From Dokdonella_A sp039926025 (GTDB lineage: Bacteria > Pseudomonadota > Gammaproteobacteria > Xanthomonadales > Rhodanobacteraceae), in NCBI GenBank assembly GCA_039926025.1, contig JBDSXV010000202.1, positions 1 to 23,237 on the forward strand: a DNA stretch of 23,237 bases, in the 5' to 3' direction. Position numbers and translations under genes: made by a program. Positions 14,087 to 22,710 of this stretch are shown one piece after another. The notes under the pieces were generated by a model, which saw only the letters and a program-made list of their open reading frames with translations, was not told the origin of the DNA and made no database searches. Position 1 is the stretch's first letter, and each line of letters starts with the position of its first letter.

Positions 14087-15367
14087 ATGAAAGTCCTCGT
14101 CATTGGTTCCGGCGGCCGCGAACACGCGCTCGCCTGGAAGTTGAAGCAGTCGCCGCTGGTCGGCGAAGTCATCGTCGCGCCGGGCAATGCCGGCACCGCG
14201 CGCGAAGAAGGCGTGCGCAACGCCGATGTCGCGATGACCGATGTTGACGGTCTGCTCACGCTGGCGATCGATGAGGACGTGGGCCTGACCGTGGTCGGCC
14301 CGGAGGCAGCGCTCGCGATGGGCGTCGTCGACCGTTTCCGCGCGGCTGGCCTGCGTTGCTTCGGCGCAACGCGGATTGCCGCGCAGCTGGAAAGTTCGAA
14401 GGCTTTCGCGAAGGATTTCCTCGCCCGCCACAATATTCCGACGGCCCACTACGCCGTGTTCACCGAACTTGCGCCCGCGCTCGCACACGTGAAGAAACAC
14501 GGTGCGCCGATCGTGATCAAGGCCGACGGTCTCGCGGCCGGCAAGGGTGTGGTCGTTGCGCTCACGCTCGCCGACGCCGAGCAGGCGCTGCATGACATGC
14601 TCGGCGCGCATTCGTTCGGCGACGCTTCCGCGCGCGTCGTCATCGAAGAATTCCTCGAAGGGGAAGAGGCCAGCTACATAGTCATGAGCGATGGGCACAA
14701 CGTATTGCCGCTCGCCACCAGCCAGGACCACAAGCGCCGCGATGAAGGCGATCTCGGACCCAACACCGGCGGCATGGGCGCGTATTCGCCCGCGCCCGTC
14801 GTCACGCCAGCCGTCGAGCAGCGCATCCTCGATGAAGTGATCCATCCGACCATTGCCGGCATGGCTGCAGAAGGCGCGCCGTTCGGCGGCTTCCTCTACG
14901 CGGGTTTGATGATCGATGCACACGGCGCACCCAAGGTGATCGAATTCAATGCCCGCCTCGGCGATCCGGAAACGCAGCCGATCATGCTTCGGCTGAAGTC
15001 GGACCTGGTCGATCTGGTTGAGGCCGCTCTCGATGGCGCTTTGGACGTAAAGAAGGCTGAATGGGATGCGCGGCCCGCGATCGGCGTGGTGGTTGCCGCT
15101 GGCGGCTATCCGGGCAAGATACGCAGCGGCGATGTGATCGAAGGTCTCGCTGCGGATACCGGCGCGGACACGAAGGTATTCCACGCCGGAACGCGCGTGG
15201 ATGCCGCGGGCCATGTGGTCACGGCGGGCGGACGCGTGCTTGCGGTGTGCGCGCTCGGTGACGATCTTGCCGCAGCGCGTGGGCGCGCCTATGCAGTCGT
15301 CCAGACAATTCGTTTCAACGGTGCCTTCTCGCGCCGCGATATCGGACATCGCGCGCTGCAACGCTGA
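14087..15367 (+). CDS. purD: Phosphoribosylamine-glycine ligase (GAR synthetase)
   Basis: A 426-residue ATP-grasp enzyme joining glycine to phosphoribosylamine, the second step of purine synthesis. It starts MKVLVIGSGGREHALAWKL. Other landmarks are VVGPEAALAMGVVD, the ATP-binding VIKADGLAAGKGVVVA, EEFLEGEEASYIVMSDG, DHKRRDEGDLGPNTGGMGAYSPAP and the metal-binding EFNARLGDPETQ. Length matches E. coli PurD (429). The start codon follows repeat element C with a C-rich spacer and no visible Shine-Dalgarno. Its stop codon lies inside the left arm of the hairpin at 15359-15382. Confidence 0.97.
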   Translation: MKVLVIGSGGREHALAWKLKQSPLVGEVIVAPGNAGTAREEGVRNADVAMTDVDGLLTLAIDEDVGLTVVGPEAALAMGVVDRFRAAGLRCFGATRIAAQLESSKAFAKDFLARHNIPTAHYAVFTELAPALAHVKKHGAPIVIKADGLAAGKGVVVALTLADAEQALHDMLGAHSFGDASARVVIEEFLEGEEASYIVMSDGHNVLPLATSQDHKRRDEGDLGPNTGGMGAYSPAPVVTPAVEQRILDEVIHPTIAGMAAEGAPFGGFLYAGLMIDAHGAPKVIEFNARLGDPETQPIMLRLKSDLVDLVEAALDGALDVKKAEWDARPAIGVVVAAGGYPGKIRSGDVIEGLAADTGADTKVFHAGTRVDAAGHVVTAGGRVLAVCALGDDLAAARGRAYAVVQTIRFNGAFSRRDIGHRALQR

Positions 15368-15382
15368 CAAAGGTCAGCGTTG
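15359..15382. terminator. Hairpin between convergent purD and TPR genes
   Basis: CAACGCTGAC, loop AAAG, GTCAGCGTTG form a perfect 10-bp stem that includes the purD stop codon. It lies 37 bp from the end of the convergent TPR gene. No T tract exists on either side, but the position between two converging genes makes a bidirectional terminator or mRNA-end stabiliser likely. Confidence 0.55.
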
Positions 15383-15418
15383 TGGCATCCGCCGGCCGCG
15401 CCGGGTCCCCGCACCGAT

Positions 15419-17071
15419 CTACTTTGCAGGGACGGGAGCCGCCTTCGGATCCGGTGCCAATCGCGCCGGATGGTACATCGCGGCGCTCGCCGGCCATGGC
15501 AGGTCTGGCAGCTTGTGTGCCTGCAACTGCTGCAAGACCTCGCGATACGGAACCAGCGCACCCTTGAGGCCGTTGCGCACGAGCAGGAACATGGCTGCCT
15601 GCTGGGTCTTTACTGCGTCGTCCCACTTGCCGTTTGCGGCCAGCGCCAACGCATAGGCCTCACCCGTCTGCGCGGTGCCTGCGCCGTTCAATTTTCGACC
15701 GTATTCGAGCGCGCCGAGCCGTTCCTGGGGAGTCGCCGCCGGGCAGGTGCTTGCAAGACGCACGAACAGCTGCAGCACGAACATATTGCCTGCATCCTTC
15801 GCCAGCACGTCGCTGACATCGCGCAATGCCGAACCACAATGTCCTGCAATCGCGTCCGCGGCAGTGAGATTGAGCCAGGGCTCGGGATTGGTCAGGTCCA
15901 GTTGCACCAGTGCACGCAATTGCGTGATCGCGTCGTCGCGACGACCCACGCGCAGCAACAGCGCGCCATACAATTCGCGCGCTTCGCCAAGCTTCGGATC
16001 GAGTCGCACGGCGTCCTCGTAAGCGCGCTGTGCGCCAGCGTCGTCGTTGGCCATTTCCAGGGCGACGCCAAGACTCAGATGTGCGAGTGCGTTGTCCTTG
16101 CCGGCTGCGATCGCAGACGTCGCGCGTGTTTTTGCTGCGGGCAGGTTGCCAGCAGCAGCCTCGACGCGCGCGTACAACGCCAGCAGGGTGGAATCGTTCG
16201 GGCTTGCCTTCAGCGCTTCATCGAGTTCATGGCGCGCGGAATCGTATTGGCGCAGGGCGAGGAAAGAGGCCGCATCGCTCGCGTGCGAAGAAGGCGCGTC
16301 GGCCGATGCCGTGGCCGCAGTGGCGGAGGTGATTCCAAGCACGCCATCACCCAAGGGATCGATCAGCGTGGGTGCCGCATTACCGGCTTTCGCGCGGGCA
16401 TCGGCCGCGGCCTTGGCGTTGCCGGCACCGGTCTGCGCATCGGCCAGCGTTGCGTAGAGTCGTGTCGCTGCGGGATCGATCGACAACGCTTTTTCGGTCT
16501 GCTCAACGGCCTCGGGGTAGCGCTTCTGGCGCAACGCGATCTCTCCGAGCAGCGCGAATGGCACGGCCTGATCGCTGTGCGAACGAATGAATTCAGCGAG
16601 CAGCTTGCGCGCGCCGTCGAGATCGCCGTTGTCGATCTTCGCGCGCGCGACCGTCACTACGATCGGCGCGTACTCGCGATTGAGTTGCAGCGCGAGTTCG
16701 AAGTAGTTCTGTGCGACCGCATTTTGCTTTCGCGAGCGGGCGAGAATGCCTTGCACGTAAACCCAGCGGCCGTCCTTCGGCGCCAGCTGGGTTGCGTCGT
16801 CAAATGCGATCCCGGCCGCATCCAGGAAGCCGTTGCTCGCATAGGCCGCGCCGATGATCGCGTAGGCCTCGGCCAGCGTCTCGCCCACCAGCTTGTCCTT
16901 GGTGTTCTCGAAAGTTTCCCGCGTCTCGCGCAGATCGGCCGCGCGCGCTGGCGGGAGTTTGGACAAATCCGGCGTCGGCACCGGCTTGACCAGGGCTTCA
17001 GCGAACACGGGCGCGGGCGACGCGAGAAGGACGGCGACAAACGCGAATAAGGTGAGATGGCGCATGGACAT
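15419..17071 (-). CDS. Secreted tetratricopeptide-repeat protein
   Basis: A 550-residue protein with a signal peptide (MSMRHLTLFAFVAVLLASPAP..FA, cleavage near residue 24). The rest is mostly tandem TPR units: examples are AAGIAFDDATQLAPKDGRWVY, FALLGEIALRQKRYPEAVEQ with ALSIDPA, LAHLSLGVALEMANDDAGAQ with AVRLDPKLGEA, and LYGALLLRVGRRDDAITQL. An Ala/Ser-rich stretch without repeats separates the N-terminal and C-terminal groups. Such proteins act as periplasmic scaffolds; no partner is suggested by the neighbours. Start is either ATG 17071 or ATG 17065 (MRHL); neither has a good ribosome-binding site. An in-frame ATG at 17152 would hide the signal peptide behind 27 residues. Confidence 0.85.
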   Translation of the reverse strand: MSMRHLTLFAFVAVLLASPAPVFAEALVKPVPTPDLSKLPPARAADLRETRETFENTKDKLVGETLAEAYAIIGAAYASNGFLDAAGIAFDDATQLAPKDGRWVYVQGILARSRKQNAVAQNYFELALQLNREYAPIVVTVARAKIDNGDLDGARKLLAEFIRSHSDQAVPFALLGEIALRQKRYPEAVEQTEKALSIDPAATRLYATLADAQTGAGNAKAAADARAKAGNAAPTLIDPLGDGVLGITSATAATASADAPSSHASDAASFLALRQYDSARHELDEALKASPNDSTLLALYARVEAAAGNLPAAKTRATSAIAAGKDNALAHLSLGVALEMANDDAGAQRAYEDAVRLDPKLGEARELYGALLLRVGRRDDAITQLRALVQLDLTNPEPWLNLTAADAIAGHCGSALRDVSDVLAKDAGNMFVLQLFVRLASTCPAATPQERLGALEYGRKLNGAGTAQTGEAYALALAANGKWDDAVKTQQAAMFLLVRNGLKGALVPYREVLQQLQAHKLPDLPWPASAAMYHPARLAPDPKAAPVPAK

Positions 17072-17227
17072 CGGTAGGAGACCGCTGCTGGCTGACGAGC
17101 CGCGCAGTTTACCCGCTCGCGACGAACGCTGTCGGGACCCGTCCCGACTCATAAAGTTCAGGCATCGGCGTTCGCCAACGCCTGCCGGGTCCTGCTAGAT
17201 TCCTGTCATCCCACGCAAGGCCCTGCC

Positions 17228-19111
17228 ATGAGCGGCTCCAGTCAGTTCGACCTGCTGCGCACGCGTCGATTCGCGCCGTTTTTCGCGACCCAGGCGCTGG
17301 GTGCGTTCAACGACAATGCGTTCCGCCAGGCCATGGTGGTGCTGGTCGCCTTCCACCTGGGCCTGAGCGACCACGAGGTGGGTTTCTATTCGAACCTCGC
17401 CCCGGCGCTGTTCATCTTGCCGTTCTTCCTGTTTTCGGCGAGCGCGGGCCAGCTGGCTGAGAAATTCGAGAAGACGCGCCTGATCCGGTATGTGAAGCTG
17501 TTCGAAATCGCGGCCATGGGACTGGCTGCGTTCGCGTTCCATGCGAGCAACGTGCCGCTGCTGCTGACCGTGCTGGTCATGATGGGGCTGCATTCGACGC
17601 TGTTCGGCCCGATCAAGTATTCGATCCTGCCGCAGGCGCTGAACTCCGGGGAGCTGGTCGGCGGCAACGGCCTCGTCGAGATGGGCACATCGCTGGCAAT
17701 CCTCTTCGGCATGATCGCCGGCGGCTCGCTGATGGCGCTCGGCGGCAGTGGACCGACGGCTGCGTCGGCCCTCGTAATCGGCGTCGCCATCGTTGGCTAT
17801 CTGGTCAGCCGCACGATTCCGCCCGCGCCGGCGACCGCGCCCGGCCTCGCCTTCAACTGGAATCCGTTGACCGAAACCTGGCGCGTGCTGGGTTTCGTGA
17901 CGAAGAACCGTACGGTATTCAACTCGGTGCTCGGCATCTCCTGGTTCTGGTTCTTCGGCGGGGTGTTCACCGCGCAGTTGCCGAACTACACCAAGCTTTT
18001 CCTCGGCGGCAATGAATCGGTCGCGATCCTCGTGCTGGCACTTTTCTCGTTCGGCGTCGGCATCGGCTCACTGCTGTGCGAACGCCTGTCCGGGCACAAG
18101 GTCGAGATCGGACTGGTGCCCTTCGGATCAATCGGCTTGTCGCTGTTCGGCATCGACCTGTACTTCGCGCGGCCCGCCCTCGCAGCAACTGGCGGCCTCG
18201 GCGCATTTGCTTTCCTTGCGGCGCCTGGCAGCTGGCGAATTGCGCTCGATCTCACCCTGCTCGGCGTGTTCGCGGGCTTCTACATCGTGCCCCTGTTCGC
18301 GCTGGTGCAAAGTCGCGCCGAGCGCAGCGAACTGTCGCGCGTGATCGCCGGCAACAACATCTTCAATGCGCTGTTCATGGTCGTCGCCGCGGCATTCGGC
18401 ATCGGTCTCGGCACGCTCGGCCTGTCGATTCCGCAAATTTTCCTCGCCACAGCCCTGCTCAACGCGGTCGTTGCAATCTATATCTACACCCTGGTGCCGG
18501 AATTCCTGATGCGATTCCTGTCCTGGATCCTTGTCAGCACGCTGTACCGGATCAAGGTCGAGGGGCTGGAGAAAATTCCGGATGAGGGCGCTGCCCTGCT
18601 GGTCTGCAACCACGTCGGCTTCCTGGATGCGCTGATCATCAGCGGCGTGGTGCGGCGGCCGATACGCTTCGTGATGTACTACAAAATCTTCAACATTCCG
18701 GTCCTGCGATTCATCTTCCGTACCGCGAAGGCGATTCCGATTGCCGGTCGCAAGGAAGATCCAGCCCTGCTCGAACGCGCATTCGACGAAGTCGATCGCG
18801 CGCTCGCCGAAGGCGAACTGGTCTGCATCTTCCCGGAAGGCGGCCTCACGCGCGACGGCGAAATCGCGACCTTCCGGCCTGGCGTCGAACAGATCCTTGC
18901 TCGACGGTCAGTGCTGGTGATCCCGCTCGCGCTGCGCGGGCTTTGGGGTTCGGTGTTCAGTCGACATGACACGGCACTCGGCCGTTCGCGCCTGCCGCGT
19001 CGTTTTCGTTCGCGCATCGGGGTCGCGGTCGATGCGCCGGTGGCCGCTGCGCAAGCCGATGCAGCAACGCTCGAACAACGCGTGCGTACGCTGCGCGGCG
19101 AGTGGGCTTGA
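17228..19111 (+). CDS. LplT-like MFS transporter fused to a PlsC-type acyltransferase
   Basis: A 627-residue inner-membrane fusion. Residues about 12-410 form a 12-helix major-facilitator domain like the lysophospholipid flippase LplT (LGAFNDNAFRQAMVV near the start, LHSTLFGPIKYSILPQ). Residues about 430-625 are a lysophospholipid/glycerol-phosphate acyltransferase with HX4D (NHVGFLD, His462 and Asp467) and FPEGGLTRDGEIATFRPGVE (535 on). The likely job is import and re-acylation of lysophospholipids. The third domain of the known triple fusions, an acyl-ACP synthetase, is missing here; the stop follows the acyltransferase directly. AAGG at 17217-17220 precedes ATG 17228 by seven bases. It is divergent from the TPR gene. 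Confidence 0.88.
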   Translation: MSGSSQFDLLRTRRFAPFFATQALGAFNDNAFRQAMVVLVAFHLGLSDHEVGFYSNLAPALFILPFFLFSASAGQLAEKFEKTRLIRYVKLFEIAAMGLAAFAFHASNVPLLLTVLVMMGLHSTLFGPIKYSILPQALNSGELVGGNGLVEMGTSLAILFGMIAGGSLMALGGSGPTAASALVIGVAIVGYLVSRTIPPAPATAPGLAFNWNPLTETWRVLGFVTKNRTVFNSVLGISWFWFFGGVFTAQLPNYTKLFLGGNESVAILVLALFSFGVGIGSLLCERLSGHKVEIGLVPFGSIGLSLFGIDLYFARPALAATGGLGAFAFLAAPGSWRIALDLTLLGVFAGFYIVPLFALVQSRAERSELSRVIAGNNIFNALFMVVAAAFGIGLGTLGLSIPQIFLATALLNAVVAIYIYTLVPEFLMRFLSWILVSTLYRIKVEGLEKIPDEGAALLVCNHVGFLDALIISGVVRRPIRFVMYYKIFNIPVLRFIFRTAKAIPIAGRKEDPALLERAFDEVDRALAEGELVCIFPEGGLTRDGEIATFRPGVEQILARRSVLVIPLALRGLWGSVFSRHDTALGRSRLPRRFRSRIGVAVDAPVAAAQADAATLEQRVRTLRGEWA

Positions 19112-19191
19112 TGGATGAAGCTCATCGCCGCCGCAATCAGTGACACGGACCGCACCAACCCGCGCGCGCGCGTTAGCCCGAGCCTCAAATC

Positions 19192-20307
19192 ATGACTCGA
19201 CTCCTGTTGCTCAGCGTCTCTGCCGGTGCCGGTCACGTGCGCGCGGCCGAAGCCTTGCGCGTTGCTGCGCAATCCTTCGATGCAGAGGCGCTGCATCTGG
19301 ACGTGATGGATTACGTCCCGACGCCTTTCCGCAAGCTCTACACCGACGCTTACCTCAAATTGGTCGAGCACTCTCCAGCCACCTGGGCGATGCTGTACCG
19401 GATCATGGACAAGACGCCGCCGAATGCGCCGATGGCGCGCCTGCGCCGCGTGATGGAACGTCTCAATACGCATGCGTTGCGCAAGGCGATCGCGGACTTC
19501 GCACCGGACAAAGTGATCTGCACGCATTTCCTGCCCGCAGAACTCATGATGCGCGAACGCAGTCGCGCACGCCTGGCCTGTCCGATTCACGTCGTGGTGA
19601 CCGATTTCGACTTGCACGGCATGTGGGTGGTGCCGGACATGGCGGGCTATTTCGCCGCCAACGATGAAGTCGCCTACCGCATGCAGGCGCGTGGCATCGA
19701 TGCTGCGAAAATCCACACGCACGGCATCCCGATCATGCCGGCATTCGCGCTGGCACACGATCGCGCCGAATGTGCCACCGAATTCGGTTTGGATCCGAAG
19801 CGAAAGACGATCCTGCTGATGGGTGGTGGCGCCGGCCTCGGCGGACTCGATGAGGTCGCCGAGCGCCTGCTCGCGCTGGAGGCGGATTTCCAACTCGTCG
19901 CGCTGGCGGGCCGCAATGCGAAGATGCTCGACAAGCTGCGGGCACTTGCAGCGCGCCATCCCGACCGCATCATTGCCCAGGGCTTCACCGATCGCGTCGA
20001 GCGACTGATGACGGCGTGCGACCTCGTCATCACGAAACCCGGCGGCCTCACAACATCGGAATGCCTGGCACTCGGCCGGCCGATGATCGTGCATGCACCG
20101 ATTCCGGGTCAGGAAGAGCGCAATTGCGATCACCTGCTCGAACAGGGGGCTGCGTTGAAAGCGGTCGATGCGACAGCGCTCGACTATCGCGTGCGCGAAT
20201 TGTTCACGCAGCCGCAGCGACTGGCGGCGCTGGCAGAACACGCACGCGCACTCGGCAAACCGCACGCAGCACATGACGTGCTGCGCATCGTGCTGGGCAA
20301 GACCTGA
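19192..20307 (+). CDS. Diacylglycerol glycosyltransferase (MGDG synthase/UgtP-like, GT28)
   Basis: A 371-residue GT-B glycosyltransferase. The N-terminal lipid-binding domain of MGDG synthases is visible in LLLSVSAGAGHVRAAEAL (Gly14-His15), the LDVMDYVP strand, and THFLPAELM and VTDFDLHGMWV. The C-terminal sugar-nucleotide domain has LLMGGGAGLGGL and the signature KPGGLTTSECLALGRPMI (from Lys282), then PIPGQEERNCDHL. The predicted reaction is transfer of a hexose from UDP-sugar to diacylglycerol, giving glycolipids; the sugar cannot be told from sequence. It lies 80 bp after the transporter-acyltransferase gene on the same strand, suggesting a membrane-lipid remodelling pair. Confidence 0.85.
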   Translation: MTRLLLLSVSAGAGHVRAAEALRVAAQSFDAEALHLDVMDYVPTPFRKLYTDAYLKLVEHSPATWAMLYRIMDKTPPNAPMARLRRVMERLNTHALRKAIADFAPDKVICTHFLPAELMMRERSRARLACPIHVVVTDFDLHGMWVVPDMAGYFAANDEVAYRMQARGIDAAKIHTHGIPIMPAFALAHDRAECATEFGLDPKRKTILLMGGGAGLGGLDEVAERLLALEADFQLVALAGRNAKMLDKLRALAARHPDRIIAQGFTDRVERLMTACDLVITKPGGLTTSECLALGRPMIVHAPIPGQEERNCDHLLEQGAALKAVDATALDYRVRELFTQPQRLAALAEHARALGKPHAAHDVLRIVLGKT

Positions 20308-20331
20308 GCGCGCGACAGGCTCATCGCGCGC
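20308..20331. terminator. Hairpin between convergent glycosyltransferase and ampE
   Basis: GCGCGCGA, eight-base loop, TCGCGCGC form a perfect 8-bp stem that begins immediately after the glycosyltransferase stop and ends 6 bp before the ampE stop. No T tract is present. The position suggests a shared bidirectional terminator. Confidence 0.5.
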
Positions 20332-20337
20332 GCCCGC

Positions 20338-21219
20338 TCAGTGCGTCAGCGCGGCCAGTGCAATCACCGCCAGCCAAGCCACCAGGATGCGCCGCAGCAC
20401 GCGGCGCACGTCAGTCAGCGCCGCCAGCGGATGGCTGACTTCTGTCGCGTAACCATCGCCGGCGACAATGTCCGCCTCGACGCCAGCACGCGCAAGCACG
20501 CCGAGGAACCCAAGATCGAGCGTGAAATAGCCCTTGCCATGCGCAACGTGGTAGTCGCGCCAGGTCTTGATCACCGTGTCGAACTCGGACACCAGCGCCA
20601 GCGTGAGTGCGATCAGATGCGAAGGCGCCCAGTCGAGCATGAGCGCAACGCGTTCGAGCAACGCACGTTGTTGCGGTTCCACCTCTGACGTGAATGCAGC
20701 ATTGCGCGCAATCAATTGCACGATGCGATAGCCGAGCGCGCCGGCAGGCCCGAGGACGACGAACCAGAACAGCACGCCGAAGGTGCGCGAGAGTGCCGAC
20801 GCAAATGTCGCTTCGACCAGGGGCGCCGATTCCAGCGGCAGCGTTGCGACCGCCGGATCGGGCCGCAACGCCTGCGCTGCCGCATTGCGCCGATCGCTGT
20901 CGGGCGCCTTGAGTACGGCGTCGATGTCCGCATCGAGATCGCGCGGACCCCAGCAATAGAACAAGACGACCACACTGAAAGCGAATGCCGGCAGACCGAA
21001 CAACACATGATGCAGCGCGACCTGGATCAGGGCGCAGACGGCAACCAGGACAAGTGGCACCAACAGCAACGGATAGCGTGAATGCAAGGCGCCGTCATGG
21101 CGGCGCGCGCCCTGCGCCAGCCACACCTTGAGCCAGGAAAAATCGCGCCAGCGCGCGAGGTCAGGCAAAGCGGAGGCACCGGCAATGACCAGCAGGGCGG
21201 CAAGCAGGATCTTGGCCAT
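20338..21219 (-). CDS. ampE: AmpE-like inner-membrane signalling protein
   Basis: A 293-residue membrane protein (E. coli AmpE is 284). The N-terminus MAKILLAALLVIAG, the WLKVWL segment, and a C-terminal membrane region (DYHVAHGKGYFTLDLGFLGVLARAGV) match the AmpE/CobD-like family. It has about four or five hydrophobic stretches: residues 2-20, 50-85, 140-165, 190-210 and 270-290. AmpE is usually encoded with the amidase AmpD and is linked to beta-lactamase induction, but its mechanism is unknown. Here ampD is not adjacent; nudC lies upstream on the same strand, 56 bp away. ATG 21219 fits the family start; an in-frame start at 21255 adds 12 residues. Confidence 0.82.
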   Translation of the reverse strand: MAKILLAALLVIAGASALPDLARWRDFSWLKVWLAQGARRHDGALHSRYPLLLVPLVLVAVCALIQVALHHVLFGLPAFAFSVVVLFYCWGPRDLDADIDAVLKAPDSDRRNAAAQALRPDPAVATLPLESAPLVEATFASALSRTFGVLFWFVVLGPAGALGYRIVQLIARNAAFTSEVEPQQRALLERVALMLDWAPSHLIALTLALVSEFDTVIKTWRDYHVAHGKGYFTLDLGFLGVLARAGVEADIVAGDGYATEVSHPLAALTDVRRVLRRILVAWLAVIALAALTH

Positions 21220-21275
21220 GATGTATTCGGGAAAGAATGCGCTGGGCGATGCCACATTCTAGCGGAGCGTTGCGC

Positions 21276-22250
21276 TCAGGCGCTCGGTTTTTGCCAAGGT
21301 TCGGTGGAAAGTAGATTGGCAAGTTCGAGACCGGATTTTTCGCGTAGCCAATGCGCGATCAATTCGTGCGAAACCGACAACCGCGGCGGCAGCACGATGC
21401 GACCATTCGAAAGACCGCTGACCAACTCGTCGACGCCGAACCAGCGCGCGTCGCTGAGTTCGTTGCCGAGCTTGATCGTCGGATCGATCGCTTCGGCGGT
21501 AAAGCCGAGCATGAGCGAGGACGGAAACGGCCACGGCTGCGAGGAATGGTAATCACAGGCGCCGACACGCACGCCGGCCTCCTCGAACACCTCGCGTCGC
21601 ACGGCGTCCTCAAGCGATTCGCCCGGCTCGATGAACCCGGCCAAGGTCGACCAGCGGTTTTCCGACCACGAAGCCTGGCTGCCGAGCAGACATTGGTCGC
21701 GCCAGTTGACGATCACGATCATCGCCGGATCGACGCGCGGGAAATGCTCCAGTGCGCAAGCCGGATTCGTGCATTTTCCGCGATGTCCGAGCGCGACGAG
21801 TTCGACCGCGCTGCCGCAGGCGCTGCAATAGCGAGTGCGCGCCTGCCAGTGCGCGAGCGCGCGCGCGTACGCGAATATGCCGGCCTGAAACGGATGCAGG
21901 CACACGCCAGCGTGACGCAGATCGATGAACGCGCCACCAAGATCGGCGGCGACACGTTGGGCGAGCGCGGCATCCGCATTCACAGAAAACAGCGGCCCCA
22001 CCTCGTCCTGACCGAGATAGGTCAGCGATACGTCGATCGCAAGCGTCTGGTGTTCGGCACGATCCAGCCAGCGCAACGCACTGGACGTCGCATTCGCAAG
22101 CGCACGACGCCCCGCAGGATGATCTTCGCCAAGCACGAGAAAGCGCGCCCTGTTATCGGACCGTTGCGCGGCGGCCCATTCGATGTCATCGCGCAATTCC
22201 GCATTTCGCTCGAGGGCGCTGCCGGCAAAAATATTGACGCGTGCGCTCAT
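21276..22250 (-). CDS. nudC: NADH pyrophosphatase / NAD-cap RNA decapping hydrolase
   Basis: A 324-residue Nudix hydrolase that cleaves NAD(H) and removes NAD caps from RNA 5' ends. A zinc ribbon is formed by Cys142, Cys145, Cys160 and Cys165. The Nudix box reads GFIEPGESLEDAVRREVFEE (from Gly205), and SQPWPFPSS (237-245) is the NudC-specific signature. The N-terminal domain (about 1-130) is the less conserved family domain. It is longer than E. coli NudC (257 residues), in line with many proteobacterial forms. The start lies 34 bp after erpA on the same strand. Confidence 0.95.
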   Translation of the reverse strand: MSARVNIFAGSALERNAELRDDIEWAAAQRSDNRARFLVLGEDHPAGRRALANATSSALRWLDRAEHQTLAIDVSLTYLGQDEVGPLFSVNADAALAQRVAADLGGAFIDLRHAGVCLHPFQAGIFAYARALAHWQARTRYCSACGSAVELVALGHRGKCTNPACALEHFPRVDPAMIVIVNWRDQCLLGSQASWSENRWSTLAGFIEPGESLEDAVRREVFEEAGVRVGACDYHSSQPWPFPSSLMLGFTAEAIDPTIKLGNELSDARWFGVDELVSGLSNGRIVLPPRLSVSHELIAHWLREKSGLELANLLSTEPWQKPSA

Positions 22251-22284
22251 GATCAGGAATCCGCGCGCGTGCGCGCAACTGCCC

Positions 22285-22653
22285 TCATACGGTGAATGAC
22301 GAACCGCAACCGCAGGTCGTCTTCGCGTTGGGGTTGCGTATCACGAATTGTGCGCCGGTCAGCGATTCGGAATAGTCGATCTCGGCACCGGCGAGGTACT
22401 GCAGGCTGAGTGGATCGACCAACAGGGTCACGCCGCTGTTGTCTATCGCCAGGTCGTCCTCGGCGCGCGCTTCGTCGAAGGTGAAGCCGTACTGGAAACC
22501 GGAGCAACCGCCACCGCTGATGTAGACACGCAGCTTCAAGGCCGGATTGCCCTCCTCGGCAATCAGTTCACGCACCTTGCCGGCAGCCGCGTCTGTAAAC
22601 AGCAAGGGCGCGCTGTCGGCATCGAGATAAGTGGGCGTGATCGTGTCATTCAT
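22285..22653 (-). CDS. erpA: Iron-sulfur cluster insertion protein ErpA
   Basis: A 122-residue A-type Fe-S carrier that delivers clusters to apo-enzymes such as IspG/IspH. The three ligand cysteines are present: Cys50 in SGGGCSGFQYGF and Cys114/Cys116 in the C-terminal TTCGCGSSF. The preceding IDYSESLTGAQFVIRNPNA is typical of ErpA, which favours this over IscA. AGGA lies 11 bases upstream of the start on the minus strand. It sits between bactofilin and nudC in a same-strand run. Confidence 0.95.
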   Translation of the reverse strand: MNDTITPTYLDADSAPLLFTDAAAGKVRELIAEEGNPALKLRVYISGGGCSGFQYGFTFDEARAEDDLAIDNSGVTLLVDPLSLQYLAGAEIDYSESLTGAQFVIRNPNAKTTCGCGSSFTV

Positions 22654-22710
22654 GCGTCAAGGAGTCCTGCAGCGGGCGCGATGAACATATCGGCCCGATC
22701 AGCCGATTTT

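Noticed and set aside
13328..15370. A 680-codon open frame on the minus strand across purH and purD
   Set aside because: It is antisense to two certain genes and crosses the repeat element, giving a repeat-derived peptide; long antisense frames are expected at this GC content.
15380..17050. A 556-codon open frame on the plus strand opposite the TPR gene
   Set aside because: The minus-strand frame has a signal peptide and clear TPR units; the plus-strand translation shows no domain and is rich in Arg, Cys and Gln as antisense frames are here.
18679..20274. A 531-codon minus-strand frame opposite the acyltransferase and glycosyltransferase
   Set aside because: Both plus-strand genes have clear family motifs; the antisense frame has none.
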